A DNA stretch of 64,000 nucleotides, taken from NCBI RefSeq assembly GCF_000011565.2, contig NC_005861.2, forward strand, positions 2,232,001-2,296,000. Reading direction: 5' to 3'. Below the pieces are notes generated by a model. That model did not search any database and was not told where the DNA came from. It worked only from the letters and a program-made list of their open reading frames with translations. Shown here piece by piece: positions 1-8,728 of this stretch (position 1 is the stretch's first letter; each line of letters begins with the position of its first letter). This DNA is from Candidatus Protochlamydia amoebophila UWE25 (GTDB lineage: Bacteria > Chlamydiota > Chlamydiia > Chlamydiales > Parachlamydiaceae). The translations under genes were made by a program, and so were the position numbers.

Positions 1-282
1 AATATAATTGTTCATTCAAACATCTCCTGGCTTTATACGGCTTATTGAAGCCTTTCAAATGAAGGGGGATGAAATTTCACTTTGCGTGAGTTTTGTTTAT
101 TCTTTGAAAGTCAAAACTTTGATCAGTATCAAAAAATCTTCTGAAGGAAAATTGGCAAGCCCATTTTCACAAGTTGATCTTTTTAAAACAAAAACAAAAA
201 ACTGAATTTTCGCGAAAATAATTCAAAGTTCGAATCTAAGGTGAAGTCATCAAAAAATTCCTATTTAAATCTAGTTTTTATT
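1..282. other. No supported gene
   Basis: This AT-rich stretch lies upstream of the tol operon. A 65-codon open frame at 8-205 on the plus strand has no recognisable domain and no convincing ribosome binding site, so I do not call it. Nothing else is visible. Confidence 0.5.
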
Positions 283-311
283 TTTACAAAACTTGACAAA
301 TAGGGTATAAT
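283..311 (+). promoter_or_regulatory. Sigma-70-type promoter of the tol operon
   Basis: TTTACA at 283-288 and a perfect TATAAT at 306-311 are separated by exactly 17 bases, and lie about 95 bases before the tolQ start. A TTGACA inside the spacer is too close to this -10 box to serve it. A second TATAAT-like box near 346 has no properly spaced -35. Confidence 0.6.
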
Positions 312-405
312 CACCTATTTGATATTAATCACATTGGATAATTAGTATAATAAATTTGAAAATTTATATTCAAGTAAATTATTATAAATAATAAAGGTAT
401 TGTAA

Positions 406-1158
406 ATGTATGTAAATGTTAATATATTAGCTAATAATCCTTTTTTTGAAGCTTATTCTCAATCCGATGTATTAGGTAAACTAATTTTTTTAGCTTTATA
501 TATTCTTTCTATTTGTAGCTGGATTGTTTTAATTCATAAATTATGGTTGACTTCTCAAGCCAAAAAATATGCCTTCCGATTTCATGAAGCTTTTCAATTA
601 CAAAAAGCGAATCCCCTTAGCCTCGACTATGATACAATAAATAACAAAACACACCTTAATCCTTTTTTAGACCTCTATAAAGTTTTAAAACGACAAACTT
701 TAGATGTATTGGCTAAAAATCGCCATTTTCATACTCAACTATCTAACACTCCGCAATCACCCACATTTCTTTCGTTAAGTGATATAGACTACGTTGCCTC
801 TCATTTATCCACTCAAGTTGCTTCTCAAATAAAATATTTAGAAAAAAATCTTTACGTTCTTTCCACAACTGTCAGTTTGGCACCATTTCTAGGGTTATTG
901 GGAACTGTTTGGGGGATTTTGACAACATTTGCGGAATTACAATCTCATCAATCAGGCGGAAGTACTCATCAAATGGTACTCAGTGGACTATCCCTTGCTT
1001 TGGCTACCACAGTTCTGGGGCTTCTTGACGCGATTCCCGCTTTAATTGGATATAATTATTTAAAAAATGAAATTCGTGATTTTTCGATGGATATGGAAGG
1101 TTTTTCAAACGACATTTTAGCTGCTGTTGAATTACAATATCGCAAAGTAGAAGCTTAG
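406..1158 (+). CDS. tolQ: TolQ/ExbB-family proton channel protein
   Basis: Inner-membrane channel subunit of the Tol-Pal machine, which uses proton-motive force to energise TolA and keep the outer membrane attached during division. Three hydrophobic segments are visible, at about residues 24-44, 150-177 and 192-217. The last two contain the MotA/TolQ/ExbB core, with LGLLGTVWGI at 162-171 and a Gly/Ala/Thr-rich helix. The long cytoplasmic segment between TM1 and TM2 is typical, and 250 residues is slightly longer than usual. The gene opens a same-strand run with tolR, a tolA-like gene, tolB and pal, which favours TolQ over ExbB. The family call is firm; the Tol assignment rests on context. Confidence 0.9.
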   Translation: MYVNVNILANNPFFEAYSQSDVLGKLIFLALYILSICSWIVLIHKLWLTSQAKKYAFRFHEAFQLQKANPLSLDYDTINNKTHLNPFLDLYKVLKRQTLDVLAKNRHFHTQLSNTPQSPTFLSLSDIDYVASHLSTQVASQIKYLEKNLYVLSTTVSLAPFLGLLGTVWGILTTFAELQSHQSGGSTHQMVLSGLSLALATTVLGLLDAIPALIGYNYLKNEIRDFSMDMEGFSNDILAAVELQYRKVEA

Positions 1159-1172
1159 AAAAGGTGAGCACA

Positions 1173-1601
1173 ATGATTAGAAACCGTTTCTCTTTTTCTC
1201 ACTCTTCAATTCCCGATGAACCTGCCGTGAATTTGACACCTTTAATTGACGTTGTGTTTGTTATTTTGATTATGTTTATTGTAATTGCCCCCTTATTAGA
1301 ACAAGATCATGTTGAACTTGCTGATGCGCCAAAGTTTAATTTAAATAATCATCAGTCTGTTCAAGAAAATAGTCCGATTACTATTCATGTAAGATCTGAT
1401 AACACAATTTGGTTAAATCAAGAACTTATACTTCCTCATCTATTAGCCGAAAAGCTTAAACAAATTAAATTGAAACATCCCAAAATTACGCCTCAAATTT
1501 TTCATGATAAAAAAGCCTGTTTCGGGACATACCAACTAGTCAAGAATGCTGCAGAAGAAGCAGGATTTTCAAAAGTAGACATTATTTTAAAACCTGCTTA
1601 A
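1173..1601 (+). CDS. tolR: TolR/ExbD-family biopolymer transport protein
   Basis: Partner of TolQ in the proton channel, with one transmembrane helix and a periplasmic domain. The motif NLTPLIDVVFVILIMF carries the conserved membrane aspartate (D26 from the chosen start) that conducts protons in this family. I chose the ATG at 1173 because AAAAGG lies a proper distance before it; the in-frame GTG at 1164 sits directly on that ribosome binding site and would add three residues. The gene follows tolQ by 14 bases and is clearly co-transcribed. The periplasmic part (about 45-142) has the usual small mixed alpha/beta length. Confidence 0.9.
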   Translation: MIRNRFSFSHSSIPDEPAVNLTPLIDVVFVILIMFIVIAPLLEQDHVELADAPKFNLNNHQSVQENSPITIHVRSDNTIWLNQELILPHLLAEKLKQIKLKHPKITPQIFHDKKACFGTYQLVKNAAEEAGFSKVDIILKPA

Positions 1602-1616
1602 AGCAACCCATTGCTT

Positions 1617-2678
1617 ATGCACAATGATCCAACTTCTCTCTTTTTTCAAACATATACCCAGCAAAAAGCTTGGTGGTTGATTGCTATTGCGGTCATATTT
1701 TTTCATTTACTGATTTTATTAGTTAATTCTACATGGTCAATTTCACCAGAAAAACAACAAACGACGAAATTAGTAGTCTCGACACTTATCTTGCAACCTT
1801 CCGCTCCTCCCTCTTCTATAAAAACTTTGCTTACACAAGAGATTGATAAGAGTTTAGTCTCATCCACTTCGTTACCTTTAACACCAGAAAATCCCTTACC
1901 TGCTAAGACAAAACCACAAGACTCTTCTAAATCACATAAAGTGACTGAAAAAAAATCTGAACTTAAGTTAGAATCTAAACCCTCTCCAAAAACTGAACCA
2001 AAAAAAAATACAGCCTCTTCACCAAAAATAAAAAAAACTGACCCCCCACAAAAAACCACTGAACAAAAACAAGCAGAGAAGAAAAAAGTAAAAGCGACTC
2101 CAGCATCAACATTTGAGAAAGAAAAACAAAAAAAAGAGGCTGTTAAAAAAGAAAATATTGCTAAGGAAACTCTTGCCAAAGATGCTGACAAGCGACTTAA
2201 GCAAGAATTAGCAGCCTCGCAAGAGGCTGCTCTAAAAAAAGAGCAACAGCTCTTAGCTAAAGCTAAAGAAAATCTAGCCAAAATAGGAGAGGCAAAACAA
2301 AAATCCAATTCTACCACGCTAACTAAAATTGGAGAATCCCCTATTCTAAAACAGATTCAAAATCTACAAATTGACACTTTACCTCAAGGAAATAGTGTTC
2401 AAGGAGAGTTAAATGGAAGGGATAGCAGTTATCGAGAAGAAATTGCTCAACGATTAAAACTTTTTCTAAAATTACCCGATTACGGATCTGTACAAGTTAA
2501 ATTGACAATCGACCGAACAGGCAAAATTGCTCAAATTAGCATTGTAAAAAGTGAAAGTTCAAAAAATCAGCAGTACATAGAAAAAAACCTTCCCACGATT
2601 TATTTTCCAGCTTTCGGAACTCGATTTGAAGGACTTTCACAATACACTTTTTTAGTTACGTTAAATAACGATTATTAA
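1617..2678 (+). CDS. tolA: TolA/TonB-like energy transducer
   Basis: Periplasm-spanning link between the TolQR motor and TolB/Pal. There is one N-terminal membrane helix (about 21-38). A long central segment (about 60-235) is rich in Lys, Glu, Ala and Pro and is predicted to be extended or helical. A C-terminal globular domain (about 265-353) resembles the TonB/TolA C-terminus, with a VQVKLTIDRTGKI strand pattern. The order after tolQR and before tolB supports TolA. The ATG at 1617 is preferred over an in-frame TTG at 1611. Sequence conservation in this family is low, so the call depends on architecture and position. Confidence 0.8.
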   Translation: MHNDPTSLFFQTYTQQKAWWLIAIAVIFFHLLILLVNSTWSISPEKQQTTKLVVSTLILQPSAPPSSIKTLLTQEIDKSLVSSTSLPLTPENPLPAKTKPQDSSKSHKVTEKKSELKLESKPSPKTEPKKNTASSPKIKKTDPPQKTTEQKQAEKKKVKATPASTFEKEKQKKEAVKKENIAKETLAKDADKRLKQELAASQEAALKKEQQLLAKAKENLAKIGEAKQKSNSTTLTKIGESPILKQIQNLQIDTLPQGNSVQGELNGRDSSYREEIAQRLKLFLKLPDYGSVQVKLTIDRTGKIAQISIVKSESSKNQQYIEKNLPTIYFPAFGTRFEGLSQYTFLVTLNNDY

Positions 2679-2739
2679 CCTGGATTACAAGTTTATTCAC
2701 TAAAAAATCTATTAGATTATTAAAAACCCAAGAAATTTT

Positions 2740-4149
2740 ATGTATGCATTTTTTTTTAAAACATCTAACCATTGGATACAATTTCTCATCTGCTTTTGTT
2801 TATCTTTAGCCCCCTTTTTTGCTCATTCGATAGACGAAGACCCTATTGTTGTTCGCCTCTCGACAGATTCTTCTCTTGTTCCTCTTTATTTAGCTCCTTT
2901 CACTATAGAACAGACAAATTTTTCTCCATCCTATCTTAAACAATTGGAAGATATCTTAACATTTGATCTTAATCACAATGGATCTACTTATTTATCAAAA
3001 AGAAATGCCTCCAATGACCAGTTAGCCAATGCAGGTGAGCTAGAAGATTTAGGTATTGCTCAAACTTGGCAAGCACAAAATATTTTTTATGTGATCAAAG
3101 GTATTATCAAAGAAAACTTTCTTCAGGTATTTATATTAAATACGAATACACAAAATCTTAAAAAATGTGATCCCGTTATGCTAACCGGTGATTTATCCCA
3201 AGATCGCCGATTAATTCATCGTATTGCAGACACTATTCATAAAGCCTTATTTGGAGTGGAGGGAGTTGCCTCTACTAAAATTTTGTACACAGTTAAAACT
3301 CCTCTTGTCGATAATAAACAAAAACTTTCTTCCGAAGTTTGGGAAGCTGATTACGATGGAGAAAATGCACGACAAATTACCCAAGAAAAATCTTTTTGTG
3401 TGAATCCTACTTACATTCCACCAAAAAAAGGTTTTTTATCAGGCAATTTTCTTTATGTTTCTTATCAAGCCGGACAATCAAAAATTTATATTGCGAATTT
3501 AAAAGATGGCAAAGGACAGCGTTTATTGAAGCTTAAAGGTAATCAACTGATGCCTACACTTTCTCAACAACGAGATAAAATAGCCTTTATTAGCGACGCA
3601 ACTGGCAATCCCGATTTATTTTTGCAACTTTTCAATCCTGAAACAGGTGTTGTTGGAAAACCGCAGCAAATTTTCTCTGCTAAATTAGCTACCCAAAGTA
3701 CTCCTTCATTTAATCCTGATGGAACCAAAGTAGCTTTTGTATCTGATAAAGATGGTTCTCCAAAAATTTACGTCATTGCCATTCCAGAACCTGGAACAAG
3801 TTTAAAAAATATAAAGGCAACTCTAATTACTAAGCGCAATCGAGAAAGTTCTGCTCCTGCATGGTCACCAGACGGAACAAAAATTGCTTATTGCTCCCGA
3901 ACTGATGGGATTAGGCAAATTTGGATTTACGATTTTACAACCAACCAGGAAAAACAATTAACGCAAGGACCTATTAACAAGGAAAATCCTTCGTGGGCTC
4001 CCAATAGCCTTCATCTTGTTTATAATTCAGCTGATACAAATGATAGCCAGCTCTATTTGATTAATTTGAATCAAACGGAGGCAACTCGCATAACTTCAGG
4101 AAAAGGAGAAAAACGTTATCCCAATTGGGAGTTACGTTTTGATCGCTAA
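2740..4149 (+). CDS. tolB: Tol-Pal system beta-propeller protein TolB
   Basis: Periplasmic component that binds Pal and the TolA C-terminus. A signal peptide covers about residues 1-30, followed by the mixed N-terminal TolB domain (about 35-165). A six-bladed propeller then has repeated PD40-type signatures: SFNPDGTKVAFVSDKDG near 326, AWSPDGTKIAYCSRTDG near 374 and WAPNSLHLVYNS near 418. At 469 residues it is slightly longer than the E. coli protein (about 430). It sits between the tolA-like gene and pal on the same strand. Confidence 0.93.
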   Translation: MYAFFFKTSNHWIQFLICFCLSLAPFFAHSIDEDPIVVRLSTDSSLVPLYLAPFTIEQTNFSPSYLKQLEDILTFDLNHNGSTYLSKRNASNDQLANAGELEDLGIAQTWQAQNIFYVIKGIIKENFLQVFILNTNTQNLKKCDPVMLTGDLSQDRRLIHRIADTIHKALFGVEGVASTKILYTVKTPLVDNKQKLSSEVWEADYDGENARQITQEKSFCVNPTYIPPKKGFLSGNFLYVSYQAGQSKIYIANLKDGKGQRLLKLKGNQLMPTLSQQRDKIAFISDATGNPDLFLQLFNPETGVVGKPQQIFSAKLATQSTPSFNPDGTKVAFVSDKDGSPKIYVIAIPEPGTSLKNIKATLITKRNRESSAPAWSPDGTKIAYCSRTDGIRQIWIYDFTTNQEKQLTQGPINKENPSWAPNSLHLVYNSADTNDSQLYLINLNQTEATRITSGKGEKRYPNWELRFDR

Positions 4150-4450
4150 TCGCTTGTTTATCATCTAATTAGATAAGAGATTGAGAATGCTAGTGTTTTT
4201 TTTTGCTAATTTGACATGATTTTTGTTAAACTATGTTCGACTTTTTTCGAGATTTCATTAATTTGCTAAAATGTTTTTTTTGAAGCTTTTATGATCAATT
4301 TTTTTTTAACGTTATATTTTATTTTTTCTCAAAAATTTAATTACAAATTCATTCAAAATTTTTTTTGCAAATAGAGTAAATTTCAAAAAGAAACCGTTTT
4401 TTCACTTACAAAACTTCAATGAGCTCTCTCTAATTTCCGGAGAAAATCTT
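4150..4450. other. Spacer between tolB and pal
   Basis: Very T-rich non-coding stretch. The length and the AGGAG-like signal at about 4437-4441 (CCGGAGAA) suggest pal can be expressed separately from tolB. No hairpin terminator or clear -35/-10 pair was found. Confidence 0.4.
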
Positions 4451-5191
4451 ATGAGAATATATTCTTTTTATTTAGTAGCCTTATTAGGGTCTGCCTGTCT
4501 ACTTCAAAGTTGCGCAAGAAATGGTAGCGATGTTTGGGAAGATACAAAATCCGCTGGCCGGCACATGAACCGTGGTGTAAGGGCTCTTGGCGGCAAACAT
4601 GGCGACTCTCGCCAAGTTCATTCAAAAAACGATTTTGAATGCGTAGATGATGAGTATAGCCATCAAGAAGGAGGTTTTCAAGACTGTGATTATTCTCGCG
4701 CAGACTTCATTCCCTTACAAGATCAAGCCAACAATGAGTTTGCAATGGCAGATATCCTTGCTCGCCAACCTCGAGAAACGCCTGGTGAAATAGGTAGTTC
4801 CATTCCGAGTATTGAATCTTTTCAAGATCCTTGCATGATTCCCCAACTCGCAGCCATTTTTAAAACGATTTACTTCGATTATGATAGCAGTATGATTAAA
4901 GGTCAGGCAAATTTACAAACAATTCATCAAATTGCTGATTTCATGCGTCGCCATCCAAATGTTTATATTTTTATTGAAGGGCATACCGATGAAAGAGGAC
5001 CTCAAGCTTATAACTTGGCTCTAGGTTCCCGTCGTAGCAATGCCGTTCGTAACCTTTTGATTAGTGAAGATGTTAATCCAGATAATCTCTTTACCATTTC
5101 TTATGGGAAAGAACGACCCGTCGTCTTAGAAAAACATGAAGAAGGCTGGTCTAGAAACCGTCGCGTAGAGTTCAAGATTTATGAACGTTAA
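4451..5191 (+). CDS. pal: Peptidoglycan-associated lipoprotein Pal
   Basis: Outer-membrane lipoprotein that anchors the Tol system to peptidoglycan. The signal sequence ends in a lipobox LLQSC with C21 as the lipidated cysteine. An acidic linker (about 25-135) precedes the OmpA-like peptidoglycan-binding domain (about 139-244). The conserved motifs YFDYDSS, EGHTDERG, NLALGSRRSNAV and SRNRRVEF are all present; the Asp and Arg of the last two bind diaminopimelate in the family. The gene overlaps the next one by 11 bases, so the two are translationally coupled. Confidence 0.95.
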   Translation: MRIYSFYLVALLGSACLLQSCARNGSDVWEDTKSAGRHMNRGVRALGGKHGDSRQVHSKNDFECVDDEYSHQEGGFQDCDYSRADFIPLQDQANNEFAMADILARQPRETPGEIGSSIPSIESFQDPCMIPQLAAIFKTIYFDYDSSMIKGQANLQTIHQIADFMRRHPNVYIFIEGHTDERGPQAYNLALGSRRSNAVRNLLISEDVNPDNLFTISYGKERPVVLEKHEEGWSRNRRVEFKIYER

Positions 5192-5900
5192 ATTTTCTTT
5201 CCTTATGGGAACACTAATCATGTTCCCACTTTTAAATTGCATGAGTGCAACTTATCCAAATTACTCGGCACATTCTAACTTGCCTAATCAACAATCTACT
5301 CGTCCAGTTCTTGATAATAATACAATCCGATTTAAGAATAGTTTAGCCGATCTTAAACACGAATTAAGTAATCATGAAGCAGAGATACGCATTTTTGAAA
5401 ACAAATTGCATAATCAAGAAAGTTCACTTGATCAAATTCGTCAACAAATTGTAGATGATTTAGAGGGGCAAAGAGAATATACACGAGCGATGAGTATTAA
5501 TTTAGAAGGGAAAATTGATACTCTTGATAAAGCTGTCAACGGTTTGATGAATGATCTTAGACAATTAAAAAATCATGCCAATGATTCGGTAAATGTTTTA
5601 GCTCAATATAAGCAAAAATTGGTTGATGTTGAGAAAATTCTTGAAGCACAGGATCAGCATATTAGCAGCCTGGAGGCAGCTTTGCATTCTCTCATAGATG
5701 TCTGGCAGGCAAGAGAAACAGCAACACAAGAAATTGCAAACAAACAAGCGATAAATTCATCTAAAACATACAAGGTCCAACCCGGAGATAGTTTAGAAAA
5801 AATTGCAAAGGCTAATAAAACGACTGTCAAAATTTTGAGAGAATGTAATCAGTTAACTTCTGATCTTATTGTGGTCGGACAAGTACTTAAACTTCCTTAA
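5181..5900 (+). CDS. LysM-domain coiled-coil envelope protein
   Basis: Likely periplasmic peptidoglycan-binding protein that works with Tol-Pal. The N-terminus is a signal sequence ending in LLNC, a possible but imperfect lipobox. Residues about 50-175 are heptad-rich coiled coil. The last 45 residues are a LysM domain, with YKVQPGDSLEKIAKANKTTV and a final VVGQVLKLP. It sits where E. coli has cpoB/ybgF, whose N-terminus is also a coiled coil, but the C-terminal TPR of CpoB is replaced by LysM. It starts inside the end of pal and is followed 4 bases later by murI. Confidence 0.85.
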   Translation: MNVKFSFLMGTLIMFPLLNCMSATYPNYSAHSNLPNQQSTRPVLDNNTIRFKNSLADLKHELSNHEAEIRIFENKLHNQESSLDQIRQQIVDDLEGQREYTRAMSINLEGKIDTLDKAVNGLMNDLRQLKNHANDSVNVLAQYKQKLVDVEKILEAQDQHISSLEAALHSLIDVWQARETATQEIANKQAINSSKTYKVQPGDSLEKIAKANKTTVKILRECNQLTSDLIVVGQVLKLP

Positions 5901-5903
5901 TCT

Positions 5904-6725
5904 ATGGCATTCAATCACCTTGCTTCTTCTCATGCTATTGGTTTATTTGACTCAGGGATAGGGGGGTTAACAGTCATGCGAGAAATGATTCGTTTGCTGC
6001 CCCAAGAGAACCTCTTGTATCTTGGGGATACAGCAAGAGTACCCTATGGAAATAAGAGCGCAGCAACAATTATTCGCTATAGCATTGAAAATGCTATTTT
6101 TCTACTTGAAAAGCAAATTAAAGTATTGGTGGTTGCTTGTAATACAGCCTCAGCTTTAGCGCTTCCAAAATTAAAACAGCTCTTTCACCTCCCAATCATA
6201 GGCGTCATTGAACCTGGGGCTAAATTAGCAGCTGCAACAACGCGTAACAAACGTATAGCCGTTTTAGGAACTAAAGGAACCATTGAATCTGGTGCTTACC
6301 AGTCTGCAATTCATCAACTAATTCCTGATGCGATTATCTTTCCAATTGCATGTCCTCTATTGGTTTCTCTCGTTGAAGAAGGTTTTCTCTATCATTCTGC
6401 TTCAAAACTCATTATCCAAGAATATTTAAAAAATTTAGAGAAGGCAGATGTCGATACTATTTTGCTTGGTTGCACCCATTATCCTTTACTTAAACCCCTC
6501 ATTGAAGAAATAATGGGCTCATCTGTTACAATTATAGATTCAGCCTTGACCTGTGCCCAAACCGTCAAAAAACTTTTAGAAAGTCATCAACTTGTCAATT
6601 CGAATCAACACGCAATTCACCAATATTTCGTCACAGATGATCCAGAGAAATTTCGCCAACTTGGTGAATATTTGTTTCAATCTCCTCTTCCTTTAGTAGA
6701 ATTGCACAAAATAATTCATTCGTAA
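5904..6725 (+). CDS. murI: Glutamate racemase
   Basis: Cofactor-independent racemase that makes D-glutamate for the peptidoglycan stem peptide. The family motifs are complete: GLFDSGIGGLTV near the N-terminus, the first catalytic cysteine in VVACNTAS (C79), GVIEPGA, and the second catalytic cysteine in LLGCTHYPLL (C190). Its 273 residues are normal for the family. It begins 4 bases after the LysM gene and probably shares its transcript, tying D-Glu supply to an envelope-maintenance operon. This fits environmental chlamydiae, which make peptidoglycan. Confidence 0.95.
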   Translation: MAFNHLASSHAIGLFDSGIGGLTVMREMIRLLPQENLLYLGDTARVPYGNKSAATIIRYSIENAIFLLEKQIKVLVVACNTASALALPKLKQLFHLPIIGVIEPGAKLAAATTRNKRIAVLGTKGTIESGAYQSAIHQLIPDAIIFPIACPLLVSLVEEGFLYHSASKLIIQEYLKNLEKADVDTILLGCTHYPLLKPLIEEIMGSSVTIIDSALTCAQTVKKLLESHQLVNSNQHAIHQYFVTDDPEKFRQLGEYLFQSPLPLVELHKIIHS

Positions 6726-7072
6726 TCTATTTGAGTTCAGTCAATTAAAAACCAACTTGTCGCATTTTGTTAGAAAAATTTAATTGTATATTCCCTGCGA
6801 AAATAATAACATTTGTTATTTCTTTGGTTACTTTAAATAAATCAAATTCAACATTAAATATTTATATACAATAAAATACATTCTTCAAATAAATAGTTTA
6901 CAAACAGTTAATTATATAAAATTACAGTTTAACCTTGTGGCAACGATGAGCTATGGTAAGCAGCTTAGGTTTTGTCAATTAAATTAACTCTCACCTAATG
7001 GCTTTTTTAAACCTAAATTTTGAGTTTAACAAGATTTTTTCTGGGAAAGCAAAGGCATTCAGACTGAAAAAG
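6726..7072. other. Spacer, no gene seen
   Basis: AT-rich stretch between murI (plus) and a convergent minus-strand gene. A 62-codon plus-strand frame at 6998-7186 overlaps the minus-strand gene and has no features of a protein. No strong terminator hairpin was identified. Confidence 0.4.
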
Positions 7073-7531
7073 TTATGTTTTTTGTTTCTTCTTAGAAACG
7101 AAAAAAGAAAAAATGATAAAGATGAAACAAAAAATTACCGTCCAAAAAGGAAAGACTTTCTGAGAAATGATTTCTGCATTTTCTAAAATATAAAATTGCC
7201 TTAATTTTTTCCCTTCCTCTTGCGCTTGTAACTTTAATATCCCTTGAACTGTCACCATTTGATTAGTAGAAATTTTATCAATTCCTTTCAAAAAAATTTG
7301 TTGTGCTACTTGATGAGAATTGCCAATACAACAACTTTTTAAATTAGGTTGAGAAGCTAGTATAAAGGTATTCCAAGGAGATTGATAAATAAAGCCTTTG
7401 ATTTGAACGGATTGTTCAGGCACGAAAAAATAATTTTCGCTTTGTAATTCTTCAAAAGTTATTTGTGAGGAAGTTGTAAAGGATAAAAAAAAGAAGCTAA
7501 AAATAATAAGTTTTAGAACCCACATTCTCAT
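7073..7531 (-). CDS. Hypothetical exported membrane-anchored protein
   Basis: I do not recognise a named family. The 152-residue product has an N-terminal signal or anchor (about 5-22), an extracytoplasmic domain with a Cys pair (SCCIG, about 67-71), and a C-terminal transmembrane helix (about 127-145) followed by a short Lys-rich tail. The middle looks beta-rich (VQIKGFIYQ, MVTVQGILKL), which would fit an OB-like fold, but this is only a pattern impression. It lies downstream of the response regulator gene, beyond a strong hairpin. Confidence 0.6.
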   Translation of the reverse strand: MRMWVLKLIIFSFFFLSFTTSSQITFEELQSENYFFVPEQSVQIKGFIYQSPWNTFILASQPNLKSCCIGNSHQVAQQIFLKGIDKISTNQMVTVQGILKLQAQEEGKKLRQFYILENAEIISQKVFPFWTVIFCFIFIIFSFFVSKKKQKT

Positions 7532-7540
7532 ACCCGAGAA

Positions 7541-7578
7541 AAACTGAATTAATCCTGCAAAGGATTAATTCAGTTTTA
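7541..7578 (-). terminator. Terminator after the response regulator
   Basis: A perfect 17-base inverted repeat (7541-7557 and 7562-7578) with a 4-base loop lies 7 bases past the regulator stop codon. On the minus strand the stem runs into a short T tract. Confidence 0.75.
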
Positions 7579-7585
7579 ATTTATC

Positions 7586-8275
7586 TTATTCATCGTCTTT
7601 AAAACGATAACCTACCCCTCTGACAGTTTCAATACCATCAAAATTAGGACCTAATTTTTTTCTCAAAGAGGCAATATGCACATCAATGTTACGATCGATG
7701 ATAAAGGCTTCGTCATTTTGTACATCGTCTAATAATTGATTTCTAGTCAATACCTTTCCACGATTAAGAAGTAAGCGTCTCAAAATTCCAAATTCAGAAA
7801 GGGTTAAAGCAATAGATTTATCTTTCTTTCTCAACAAATACCGATCGACTTCCATGGTGTATTCGCCAAAAACTAATGTTTTTGCTTCCTTTTCTCCTTC
7901 TTTTCCACGTCTCATAACAGCTTTAATACGTGAAAATAAAACCTTTAGAGAAAATGGTTTAGCGACATAATCATCTGCACCTAGCTCAAGTCCTAAAACA
8001 ACATCGAGCTCTTCGCTTTTTGCTGAAATTATAATAATAGGAATATTTTCTAAATCAGGATTACTTTTGATTTTACGGCATACATCTAGTCCGTTTAATC
8101 CAGGTAGCATAATATCAAGGATAATAACATCTGGTTTTTCTCTTTCTATAGCCAAAAAACCATTTAATCCATCCATTTCCAGATGGACTTTATATCCAGC
8201 CAATTCTGCCTGAAGTTTAATCAAAGAGGCTATATCCTCTTCATCTTCAATAAGCAATATTTTTGTTTTTTGCAT
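7586..8275 (-). CDS. PhoB/OmpR-family response regulator
   Basis: DNA-binding response regulator. The receiver domain (1-120) has the acidic pocket E10/D11, the phospho-acceptor D54 in DVIILDIMLPGLNG, and K106 in the KPF motif. The C-terminal winged helix (about 130-228) shows the OmpR/PhoB pattern, with LTLSEFGILRRLL and IRTV-type ending VRGVGYRF. No kinase gene is adjacent. The only sensor kinase in the window is the PhoR-like protein at 34393-36162, which may be its partner. A 450-base non-coding region lies upstream of the start. Confidence 0.9.
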   Translation of the reverse strand: MQKTKILLIEDEEDIASLIKLQAELAGYKVHLEMDGLNGFLAIEREKPDVIILDIMLPGLNGLDVCRKIKSNPDLENIPIIIISAKSEELDVVLGLELGADDYVAKPFSLKVLFSRIKAVMRRGKEGEKEAKTLVFGEYTMEVDRYLLRKKDKSIALTLSEFGILRRLLLNRGKVLTRNQLLDDVQNDEAFIIDRNIDVHIASLRKKLGPNFDGIETVRGVGYRFKDDE

Positions 8276-8728
8276 TTTAATAGCTCCGCGTACTGAATTG
8301 GTATTTTATAATTTAAATTTTTCTAATATTCAAGTTTTTTTATTATAATTATTTTTATTTTCATTTGATAACTACAGCTAACATTTAAAATACACCTATT
8401 GTTTATTATAACAAAAATTTAAATCATATAAATGTGTTATTACATTAATATAAAATAAAATTTAGTTTTAATTAACAATTTTTAAAACTTTTATTTATTA
8501 AATAGTTTGTTTTCAAGGATTTATAAAATGATAATTTTATTAGAAAACTAGCCCTTTTAACTTTATTTTTTTTTTGATGAAGGATATACTGAGTATAAAT
8601 TTTTCGAAATTAACCTCATTAAAGAAAATTTTTATCCAAAAAAACTTTAAAGCAAAGGATCAGGCAAGAAAAACAACCTTGCAACCTCTGCCGTTTATAT
8701 TAATAAATGAAATGAATTAATAGGTTTT
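8276..8728. other. Divergent spacer, probably promoter region
   Basis: About 450 AT-rich bases separate the divergent response regulator and DMT transporter genes. No RNA gene, repeat or clean promoter pair could be picked out by eye. Confidence 0.35.

Noticed and set aside
8-205. 65-codon plus-strand open frame at the window start
   Set aside because: No domain, no ribosome binding site and ordinary AT-rich composition.
293-311. TTGACA with TATAAT as the tol promoter pair
   Set aside because: The spacing is only about 7 bases. The TTTACA at 283-288 gives the correct 17-base spacing.
1703-2317. 204-codon minus-strand open frame
   Set aside because: It lies antisense to the Lys/Glu-rich tolA segment; its Phe/Ser-rich product is an artefact of that composition.
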